From assembly GCA_037893245.1 (NCBI GenBank), contig JBAIAA010000412.1:868001-932000 (forward strand): a DNA stretch of 64,000 nucleotides, read 5' to 3'. How positions within the stretch are numbered: position 1 is the first letter of the stretch; the number at the start of each line of letters is the position of its first letter. The translations under genes were made by a program, and so were the position numbers. Shown piece after piece: positions 49,001 to 61,000 of this stretch. The DNA comes from Crossaster papposus. Lineage: Eukaryota; Echinodermata; Asteroidea; Velatida; Solasteridae. A model generated the notes under the pieces. It was not told the DNA's origin. It was given only the letters and a program-made list of their open reading frames with translations, and ran no database searches.

Positions 49001-52000
49001 CTTACTTCAAGGACACCATGCACCAGTGTTTCTCTGTCAGCTTTGATGTGAGTTCATTTAGTTTCCTTGAAGTTATAGTAGACCATTTCTCAGTTGTGTA
49101 TTTTTATTAATTGTTTTAATTAATTTAATACATTTTTAATAATTTTTATTAAAATATTAAAAGTGCTCAAAATCTAAAGACTGGTGATTGTCAACTAGCC
49201 TGACGACGTTTTACCCCTGGAAGTGTATTCCGTGAAAACTCCATGAAGATTTAGATTTTGAACCAACTACTAATGGAAATTTTCACAAATCCGTCTCCAA
49301 GTCGCATTTTTGTCAAAGATACTTGTCAATAGACCGATCTAGTAGGCCGCATGCCTCTTAAACTTGACCAATCACAGTGCATGATTTTTAAGGTCTGACA
49401 AATTGTCGCCGTTTTGTCTGACAACAAATAATCTTCAATTCAAGCATAGTTTACCCCACACTTTTTATTAATTTCACTTTTGTTTCACTTGTACGCCCCA
49501 ATTCCTTTACCAGACTGGTTGTAATCGTAGTTATGGGTAGGTAGTGCTGTTGCGTTAATTGCAACTCCGACTTCCACTAGAGTTAATCTCGAGCAAAAAC
49601 ACGCAAGACTGATGGGGAATGTCGTGGCCAGAGTGTGTAGTGTCGTGGCCGGGCGGTTAAGAACTTGGTTTTCTGTTCCGCAGAGCGTGAGTTCGAGTCG
49701 CGGTGTCGACACGTGTGTCCTTAAGCAAAGCAATTAAACCACTATTGCTTCGTCCTTCGGATGGGACATAAAGCTGTAGGTCCCGTGCGTTGTGTAATGC
49801 ACGTAAAAGAACCCAGCAACACTCTTCGCTATTGAGAAGGGGTTTACCCCGGTGTTCCTGGCAGCGCCTCGGAATAGGCAACTAGATTGATGGCGTTTTA
49901 CAAATGCAGATTGAATTGGATTGGATTGGAATGGTTTACCTTGCCGCCAGAGGAATTTACTCCTAACAGGCCAAAACAGCGATGGAATTGTTCACGGAAA
50001 GCCTTAATTTTCCTGGAAAAAAACCTGGAAAGGTCATGGAATTTCATTTCAAGTAGTCAAATTAAATTTGGAACTCTCTTCTCTTTAGTACCACAAGGAA
50101 GTGACACGCCTATTGTCAGGAGAAGCAAGACAGAAACTAGCCGAGTCGGTGCAAAATTTAGCCCACATGTGGATGAGCTTTGTGTTGGAAAAATGTGAGA
50201 GGGGACGGGGCACCAGACCAAGGTATGTTAAATATGACTATTCTTCAATTTCCTTACAATATTTTAGTTTTTCTTTCAAAAGTAATTTCTATTTCTAATT
50301 TCAAATTTTTAACAGAAGTGTTTATTTGTTGATATCTTGCCTAGTCCTTGCAAATAATATTTGCACAAAGTTGTTGGTTTTTCTAATTTATAAATTTATG
50401 AATACATTTGAAAAATGTAATGTAAATTTAAACAAAGTAAGTGTATATGACTTCCATTTCTCAAAGGTTTTATGCAATACTGACATTCAGTGGTCAGATC
50501 ATACATTCATGTGTGTAGAGCCCACGTATAACACCCGATATCTCAAAGCATGCTAATTCTATGCACTGTGAAAAATACCGGCAGGGCCCGGGCCCTTAAA
50601 CTGCAAGGAAAACGGCCAGCCTTGCGGGACCCATTTAGACAGGGTGCCGTGTGTCTAGGGATCCTCCGTGGCCCGCTTCCCATGGGATTCTCCTGGAAAA
50701 CTGCCCAGAATCAGTCTATCGTAATACTTCTATACTATGGTTCTTCAATCCTTTTGAAATGTTTCTCTTCTTTTTTTTCTGGGTGATAATTGTTCCTTCT
50801 GACTTCGTTTTTATATTCTCCAAAGTTCACTTGATTGTTTTTTATTACTACCTATTGTCTTATATTTGTACACATTCCCGCCGTGAATATGGCCACTGAT
50901 GCCGGCTAGACGCTAAACCCAAAACTCACTCACTCACTAATTCTATGCAACTTTACGAACACTAGTGACGTCATTTCGTTCAGAAATATGGACTTAGTTG
51001 TTGATTAGTCAATTTGGCTGACATGTTTTAGTAACACAACAACAGGTTCCCAGAAGATGTGATAGAAGGCGCCCACTGAATATGGACAGAATCTGAATAT
51101 GGACAGAATCTAAATGGACAGAATTTCGATGCATAATTAATCATTTTGATTCCTATTTTTTCTTGCTGTTCTGTTATTTGGTATAGGTGGGCTAACCATG
51201 GTATGGATTTTCTCGTAGTGGCCAGCGAACCTCGAAATGTTGCACATCTCTCCACTGAGGATTTTGTTGTAAGTATTCACTTTCTTATATCAGTTCTGGC
51301 TACTTGTTAGTGAACTCTTTGGGCAAAACTGCATTGCACTTTGCTTCGTTTTTGATATATGCAATGATATTCCTCTTCTTGGTAATAAAACCAAGGATTC
51401 CTCAAAAGCGCCCTAGGTACTGTCGCTCGCAAGTTTAACAAAATCTGTAGAGAGAAGACAATGAGAAGAAATTACATTTTGGTTATGTAGGACGAAAACT
51501 CTGGAAGAATATTTCGGAAAAAACCTAGAATCAAGTCGGGACTGAAATCCCCGGTCTGTATGTTAAGCCGGTTGGGAATCGAACCCGGGTCCCAACATTG
51601 GAAGGCGAGGAAAGAACCACTGCACCCAATTTCAAACCCGCATGTCCAATATTTTCTTAAACGAATCTTGCATTTCTTCTCATAGGAAATGACCCAGACA
51701 ATGAACAAGTGCATCACGCACATCATTGGCAATGAGGATAAGTCCTGTTCTGGAAGCCCAGGTAAGTACTATCATTTCATATTTTTCACACGTTTTTTTC
51801 ACCCTGGGTTTGGTTACAAGACCTATCACGTTACCTGAACCCTGAACCTCCGGGGTATTTTGGCTTGAGACCCTGTCCAACACAACATAAAACTAGAAAA
51901 GGGGCAGACCTATCTCCCAATGTTAAAACAATAATTTAAAGTATCCAGATTCATGATCTGGATCCAGATCTGAAAGTAAGGGAATCATCCTTGGCCCATA

Positions 52001-55000
52001 AGCTATTCACCCACCAAGTTTCAATAAAATGCTTCCTGTAGTTTTTTCTGTAATTCTGCTAATAGACAAAACAAACAGACAGACACCTCGACAGCCCAAC
52101 AAACAAACAAACACCCCAACACCCCGACAGACATAGGCAGTTTCGAAATGCCGTCTAGAGCTACAGTTACGGCTACGAGGTCACAAAAATCTAGCCGTAA
52201 AAGAAGTTGTCTAGCTCAGGCAAAACAAAATGTCGGCAGCACTAACGTCGTGTTTTTTTTTAATGATAGTGCATTGAATTGAAACTCACAGATCGACAAA
52301 TACGTCAATATCATCAGGTATTTTGACTGGCTGTAAACAAACTTTGCGTAACATCTAGCAGACGGTAATTGTTGTAAATTCTTACATCGTAATTTTGCAA
52401 ACACTAATTCAAGCATCGCTTGGAGGCGCAATATCTAGCCGTAGGCTCTACCGTAGCCGCATCCGAATTCCATTTACCTTAGCGCCTACGTAGACGTAGC
52501 TGTAGATGTAGATGTAGACGTAGATCGTAGCTCTAGATCCTCATTTCGGACACGGCCATATAGGGGTAAATAAATAACCTCCGCCATTGGAGAAAGAAAC
52601 CTGTCACTAGATCCAACATCCATCATCAGAGGTCAGGGTATACAATTGTTCAATGGGACTAGCTCTCACTGTCTCAAAATTGTCTTCCATGTTTTGCAAA
52701 CTTGCTGTGACGGGACAAGTTTTGCATTCGCTTGATCGCAAGAATTGAAATTGACAACTTGTACTTGTGTATTTGTTTTCAATGCAGCCCTGACCTTGAC
52801 GAGTCCCCTGGACGGCAGCACGTTAAAACTGACCCGAGCATGGTCCAAGTCTTCGCGGTCCACCTCCGACTCCACCCCGTCTCCTCACATGCCGTCCCCG
52901 ATTCACTTCGGCGAGCTCCAACGAACCAATAGCACCGAGAGGTTCCTGTCGCTCATGCCGAACAGCAGCCCCACCGAAGATACGCCAGGTAGGTGACATG
53001 CGCGTACATATAGACTGGCAGTGTTGGTATATTGACTACTGATAATATTAATAATAATTGGGGAGGCTAATCATCCTTACTCGCAGCTGGTGTGCTGAAT
53101 TGCGAAGGACGCGGCTACAACGTGGTCGAGTCGCTGGCACGTAAAGGCACCTATGGCAGCCGGCCACATCGACTCAAATATGACTACAGAGCACATCCTG
53201 AGATCGAAAGTGTTTGATTTTTCTTGAGGGAAGAAAACCGGATGACCCGGAGAAAAACCCTTGTGGCACAGGAGAGAACCAACGCACAACTCTACTCACA
53301 TATGTGACCTGTCACCACAGAATGAGAGTAAAGTCGGAAATATGAAAATTGAGATATTGGTATTTTCAAATTCTTAAGAAAGAGAGCTTTCCAATGGTAT
53401 ATAACACTTGGGGGTTTTGCGATAAATACTTTTTACAGCGCTCTAGAAAGTCATGGGTTTCACAAAACGTGTTTGTGAGAAAACTTACTTTAAACATCTT
53501 ACACAAAAACAGGCAAAAGATTACAAAACAGGACAAGTAAGGTTTGGTTGAGCATAGCAATGGCTATGTTCTAATCATTATTTCTTCCTGAAATTTTCCA
53601 CACATACAAACTATTGTATAAACAACAAAATACAAAAATTTCGAAAACGTGGGATACTTACGAGAACCTGATTTGCATATTTAATTACCGTGTTAATTAG
53701 ACCACTAATAGACTTTAATCCAAACACTAACTACGCAAAATCGCGTAATTTAAGAGGTTTTCGATCATCTGATCTCGCCCAAAAAATGGGAATATGTAGA
53801 GGAGGACTTGGGCTTTCCAAATAATGCAAAATCTTAAAATTGACCATCCTTTCATATTTTGACTTTGGATGGCCATATCTCTGAATCACATTGTGCGACT
53901 TTACTCTCATTTTGTGGTGACAGGTCACATATGGTCCGGGCCGGGAATCGAACCCGGGCCACATTAGCGAGAGGCAAACGCTTTACCCACAAGCCACCCA
54001 TGCCACCCCTACAAATACTGCTACAAATACTACTACATGTAGTAGTACAAATATAGTATGCAGTACTTTCACATACTTGTGTGCAATTCAATGCCTTAAG
54101 TCGTTGCTAATTTTCGAACGTTCTTTGAAACCACTCCTTTTCCAAAACTTTGATTAATCCGTTTTCCCCTGTAAATTATTCTGTTTTGCCCCTGTATTCA
54201 CATTGTTTGTATCGCTGTTCTTTAATTTGTTTCGGTATTATTTTATTTATATTTGTTTGGTCTGCTTCTTTGGTTCATGTCAGGCGCTGTGAGCTTGGTA
54301 TAGCGCGGTATAATTATTTTTGTATTATTATTGTTATTATTATGTAGTAATTTTTAGTGTCTGGTACTTCACTCCGATTACTGTACATAGTAATATATAG
54401 TACTAAGTTTGCTAAGTGTAGATAGGTTCACCTAAACGAAACACACTAAAAAAGCAAAAAAGACCCAATGCTAAAAATTGTATAAATACAGTTTTAGTTG
54501 AAGTACTAAATACTAAAAAAATACTACATCCTATTAGTAAATGGCACTTGCCAATTAGTATTCTGTAGTAGCCAGTATCTATACTGCTGATGTTACACAC
54601 CCAGTCATCAGTCAAAGAGAGACATAGTACTACAAAATACGAAGTAGTATTCTGTAGTACTCGGTTCTTTAGCCCAAAGTAAGGCCCTGACATTAGGGTT
54701 ATAATGTTATATATTTTTCTTGTAACCACCCTGTATTCTCACCTGTTTTTTTTTAAAAGCCTGTTTTGTTACTATTTCCCGACAGAGCCGGCGTACCCCA
54801 AGCGTCCTGCCACTAGCCCCTTGTCCCCTCCCCAGTCCTCCTTGGCCCGCGTCTTCCGATGTATCTCCAAGGACAGCGCCGAGTCCCTGTCTAAGATGGA
54901 CCGGTGGCAGCGCGTCCGCAGCAAGCTGCAGCAGCTGGACGAGCAGCGCAACCAGAAGCTCCAGAACCTGCAGATGATCGGCATGGTCAGCGACCGGCCC

Positions 55001-58000
55001 AGCGACAACGAGGTGGTCAACATCAACTGCAAGAAGGTCACCTTCAGGTGGCAGCGGGGCCGGAAGATCGGTGAGTTGGCCCCTTGAGGTACCCTTGCTG
55101 TGTTGGCATCGTATAGGGTATATATGTTTGGTTATGTCGTGTCTTGCTTTTGAATTGAATTGTTTGATGCAAATTTTTTGATGTTTGATGCTTTCAATGG
55201 TGCATTTTTATCCGGTCGCAGGTGGCTAACTCTATTAAAGCCTAGTATTGTTGTTCTTCTTTTTCTTGTGCCAAATTTGACATCCGGGAACTTCTCAGTA
55301 ATAAAGCACTTGCAGAGAGCAACTAAATGACAACCAAAGCACAAACTTAAAGGGATCGTATACGTTTGGTAATTGGAACCCATTGTTTGTTTCAATCCTA
55401 TATAGTTATAGATATATACCATAAAACTAACCTGTAAAAATTTCATTTCAAAAGGTGGTAGCGATTTTGAGATATTGCCGAAAATCTGGAGCGGTTATGT
55501 CAACGCAGGAAGAATAATCTGCATTGGAATACACAGTCTGAGAAATGTCACTGCAGTAACGCTTCTCAGATTCAATTTTTTTGGGATAAAAAGTGATATC
55601 TTTTTCCATAACAACAGTACTTCGAAGTGAAAAGTTTCTAAAAATGCATTATACTATCCAAAGCTGCTGTACTTCTTACCAAGTAAGTTTTTATTGCCAT
55701 TAATTTCTGGAGTAATAACCAAACGTATACGATCCCTTTAAACAAAAAAAGTTAACTGAAATATTATATTTGTTCATCCGTGTTTTAGGTGAAGGTCAGT
55801 GTGGTACCACTGTGTACTCTTGTATCAACATGGACAGTGGAGAGACACTAGCCATGAAAGAGGTAAACGTCAAGTTATTGTGAATTGTGAACGATTTACA
55901 GTAAAGTACAAAAATAACAAACATAAGAATCATCATACATTGATAGCTACCAAATAACAGTAAATGACTATCAAAATATTATCAAATACAACATCAAAAC
56001 ATGTACATGTATAAAGACACAGACACAACAAATTTGTTTTTAAAATCTTTTAGGTAAACAACAACGCAACCTTAATCAATCCATCCATAATCAATCCATC
56101 CATAATCAATCCATCTATATTCAATCCATGTTCGACAAAATAGCAAATGCATGTTAAAGTGACAATTCATTACTAATAGCAACAATTTAAGTAGACACAC
56201 ATTAATTTGGAAGTTGGCAATCTGGTGGCAAATTTTATTCTGTATTACCTGTCAACTTCTCCCCTTTCCTTTAGGTTCGGTTTCAGCGGAACGATCACAG
56301 CACTGTCAAGGACATTGCGGATGAAATCAAGAACTTTGAAGGGATCCGCCACCCCAGCCTGGTCCGCTACTATGGAGTGGAAATACACAGGGTGAGTATT
56401 TTATGAACGGTTCGTGTCTGAGAGTGAGTTTAGAGTCGTATCAAATTGACCAATAATGCTATTATTAAACCCGGACCCTGCCAGACGCAGCACATCAGGG
56501 CATCGACGTATATACACGCAAAGTTTTCCCCAGATTCAAAACGAATGACACATTAACACGTCACGAGCAAGGCCGAAAATGTCTGTCAGCATTGAGCAAG
56601 GCCGGAAATTCATGGGTGTGCTTTCCGGTACCATCGGCTTGAACCTGCCTCCGATCGAGTTTCGTTAAAAATTATCCCGCGCCTCGGCTTGGTGATGTTA
56701 ATAATTAGCGAAAATGGGTAAATAGGGAGACTTTCCCATAGAGACGTGCACACATTTCTTTTTTCTTTTCTGTAACCTAACCGGTTTTTTTTCCTAGTGC
56801 ATTTTCCACGAAATTTAGTATTTATGCATGTTAGACCCTGCTCTACAAATACAACTGATAAAAACAGTAACATTTGCTCTCCTTCTACTAGCTAAACAAA
56901 TAGGAAGACACCTCAAAGTCTCCCTATTTGGAATTGTCTCCCTATTACCGAAATATTTACCCTAAAGTGGTTACCTATTGGTACATTTAGTGATATAATA
57001 GTGGGCAAATCATCCTTACTGGCAGCAGAGAAGCAGACTTGCGAAGGACGCGACTGCAATGTGGTCGAGTCGCTGGCATGTAGACAGTTGCTATACGATC
57101 CTATGTCTGACCACAGAGCACAGCTAGAGATTTTGCTTACAATTTTGCTTACAATTTTGCTGACAATTTGGCTATCAATTTGGCTGACAATTTGGCTGAC
57201 AATCTTGCTGACAATCTTGCTGACAATCTTGCTGACAATCTTGCTGACAATCTTGCTGACAATCTTGCTGACAATCTTGCTGACAATCTTGCTGACAATC
57301 TTGCTGACAATCTTGCTGACAATCTTGCTGACAATCTTGCTGACAATCTTGCTGACAATCTTGCTGACAATCTTGCTGACAATCTTGTTGACAATTTTGC
57401 TGACAATCTTGCTGACAATCTTGCTGAAAATCTTGCTGACAATCTTGCTGACAATTGTGCTGACAATCTTGCTGACAATCGTGCTGACAACCGTGCTGAC
57501 AACCGTGCTGACAACCGTGCTGACAATTGTGCTGACAATTGTGCTGACAATGTTGCTGACAATGTTGCTGACAATGTTGCTGACAATGTTGCTGACAATT
57601 TTGCTGACAATTTTGCTGACAATTAATAGCGTTCAGGTAAAGAATTGTCTTGATTGGATATTTGCAGGAGGAGTTGTTAATCTTCATGGAGTATTGCGAT
57701 GAAGGAACGATAGCCGAGGTATCCAAGGCAGGCTTACCGGAGCAGATGGTCAGATGCTATGCTCAAGAAATCACTGTAGCCATCAGCTTCCTCCATGAAC
57801 ACGGCATTGTACATAGAGATATCAAAGGTACAAGATTGTTACCATCATAAATTTAGATTGTTCGTCTTAATACTTAGCCCAACACCAGGAAGCATGTTTC
57901 CTAAAAAGCTTTGCAACTCACAGAATGCACCCCATATACATGTTAAAGTGAATTAGTAGCCATAAACAATTTACCAGGGTGTATCATAGTTTTCAGGAAA

Positions 58001-61000
58001 CTAATGTTTGAGTGCTATAAATATTTGCCCAATTCTGTCCAACATCCGAAACGAATATTGGGAATAAATATTCAAATAATTTAGTCGTGTAACTAGAAAT
58101 GTATCAAAGTGTCACACTTTGTGTGCTAACTTAATTCCAATAAATGGGTTTTATTCCGACCCATTGTGTAGGCAAGCACGAAAAGACTTCTAGTGAATAT
58201 CCGATTTGAATCTCTTGTTCAGGTGCTAACGTGTTCCTGTCGTCCGACGGGCACGTCAAGTTGGGAGATTTTGGTAATTCAATCAAGCTGCAGAATTCCA
58301 AGACAATACTAGGGGAGCTGACGACTTTCACAGGAACAGCAGGTAAAGTCTAAATTCTCCTTATATCCCAAAAAATGAAAAAAAGAAATGAGAGACCCTA
58401 AAGCAGAAGCATATTAACATTTATGTCTCAAAAACTGAAGTCTTTCACTCCTAAACTTTTTTTTTCTCATTTTTTGTCCTTAAATAGAAAATTACTGATA
58501 TATTAAAAAATAAAAAGTTTACCTGTTGATAATTAGAACTTAATTCTGCATTTTGTCCCCTTGTTAACTATGATGAAACATATTCGCCATTTAGTGTCTT
58601 TATCATGATTGTTTCTGACATGTGACCTGTGATCTTTGACCTTACAGCTTACATGGCCCCCGAGGTCATCACACAGACAGGTCAGGGCAAGAAAGGTTAC
58701 GGCCGGGCAGCAGATATCTGGAGTCTGGGATGTGTGGTCATTGAGATGACCACAGGAAAGGTAGTGCATGTCAAACAGTAAAAACCTCGGAATAGTCCCA
58801 CAGGTTCGAATTTTGTAATTGTGAAAATGAACAGTGTGTAACGTCATTAGTACATAGTGCCAAATCTTGCCTTTACCACACTACTTTCTGTATTAAACCC
58901 ATTATATGTATCAGGGGGGGGGGGTGGAAGGGGGCCCACCAACGTTGAAATGTATCTCATTCATTCTTCCACGCTCATGAGCCGCACATCTCATACAGTA
59001 AATACGTATAGATCGCTACCTCGAAGCGCAGCATTGAAACACGTACAAATTTGCACTCGACGAGCTCCATGTATCGCTCCCCGAATTCAGTGATTTTCGC
59101 TACGTCCGCAAAGCCAGATTCGTACAGTACAGGCATGGCGTAAACTTTCGCGTTTGAGAATTGGCAGAAACCATTTTTTTTTTTAATTAAAAAAAAAGGT
59201 CAAATATCTAGAGGATGTACCGAGGTATTTTTATTTAACTTTCAGGAATGAAAGATCTATTCCTAATTATTACGTTAGTGGAAAAAAATCAGAGGATGAA
59301 CTATAATTTTTTTCACATTATGTCGATATTGGTAGCCATTTTAGGGGAGACGTTTTGTAACGAAATTCTCACCTGGACCCATTCATACACGTTAGTTGCT
59401 GCAATAAACCAACGGAAAAATGTCGGTAATATTTTTACACATTTTATTTCAAACTAAGCACCTCAACAATTGAAAATACTCTTTCAATATAAACTATTAT
59501 GTTTTCAGTGCTGTTAAAGAGAGAATTTAAACAGTGTACATGGATTTTTTATTTATGTTTAATAAATACCTAGGAGAGTTGAAGGCTTCTGATTGGCCGA
59601 GACTCGATCACGTGCCGGTCATTATATGTAGTAACATCATGGGTTTTCCAAGGGCCGTTTTCTAAACCCCGGCTTTGGGCTGCACTCTGGCCACATTACA
59701 GACGTTTTCCTAGTTCCGGATCGCAAAAAATATTCAGGCTGTTTTCGGCAAGTCTAATCCTCGAAATTTAAATGAAATAGGTTTAGTAGTTTACCTTGAG
59801 TGATGGAAAAACTACAGTTTTTGTTTCGATATTTATGCTCTTCTTTATTTTAAAATACATACTGTACGACGTCAAATATACCGACATCCCTTTTTCTAGT
59901 TGTGGATTAGTTTAACCAATTCCGGATCGAGTAAAAAACTGCTTCGTACATGTACGTACATGAACAATTATCACGCTAGAACCAACCCGAATCAAGCCTA
60001 TATTTCTGATAAAGTATTCATTAATTTATATAAATACAGTTTAAAATAAATGTCAAATACTTTAACTTCCAATAAAGTTTTAAAAAAGGACTTGCAAAGA
60101 AATGCTTTGAAATGTTTTGTCCGTGTACGTGTGTTGCGCGCGGCAACGATCCGATAAACTTTGTCCCACCATGGAGACATTTCTCCATGGTCCATTAGAA
60201 CACGTCATATGAAATCGCTTGCGCGCGTGCTGTTGATGCATGTATTTTACGGGCGATCCGGAACTAGAAAAAAAAAATGAACGTTCAGTCTTTGGCAGAT
60301 TTGAGACTTTTACTTCGACTTATTTTTACTTATGTATCAAGAAGCTTGTATGTTTCTTTTCAAAATGCACTTCATCTAAACAAATAGTATTGGAGACCAA
60401 GCCATAACAAGGTAGGTTTTTATTTGAAGCGATCTGGAACTAGAACAAATCCGGAACTAGGAAAACAACTGTACCACTGCTAAACTACATGAACAAAGCC
60501 AAAATACGAAAACGAAGCTGCGTTTGTAAAACGGCGTAAAAGAAGCCGCGAAGTCGCGAAATTCGGAGTATTTTCACCATTTTTCTCGTTAAAAAGGTAT
60601 TTATTAAAGGTAATAACAGTGCGAGAACCCGGTTGTTACTGCGTGGTAATGACCGGGTTGGGGGATGACCGCTGGTAATGGACCTCGCCTTCGGCTCGAT
60701 CCATTACCAGCGGTCATCCCCCAACCCGGTCATTACCACGCAGTAACAACCGGGTTCTCGCACTGTTATTACCTATTTAATGGTCATCACCTTTTTTTTA
60801 AATGGAGTGTACCCAAACTGCGATCGCAAATGATTGCGCAACACCCGTTCCGCCCCTCCCCCCTGATATGTATAATCAATTCTAATAATATTTTTATACT
60901 GTTTTCTACATAAATTTTTTTAGCATCCCTGGCATGAGTTTGACCACGAGTTCCCCATTCTCTTCAAAGTTGGCGAGGGCGCTATTCCTACCATTACGGA

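Noticed and set aside
57001-57726. Long ORFs on both strands (ADN, LTIL, QQDC-type repeats)
   Set aside because: Produced by the period-12 satellite, which keeps every frame open. No splice link to MAP3K4.
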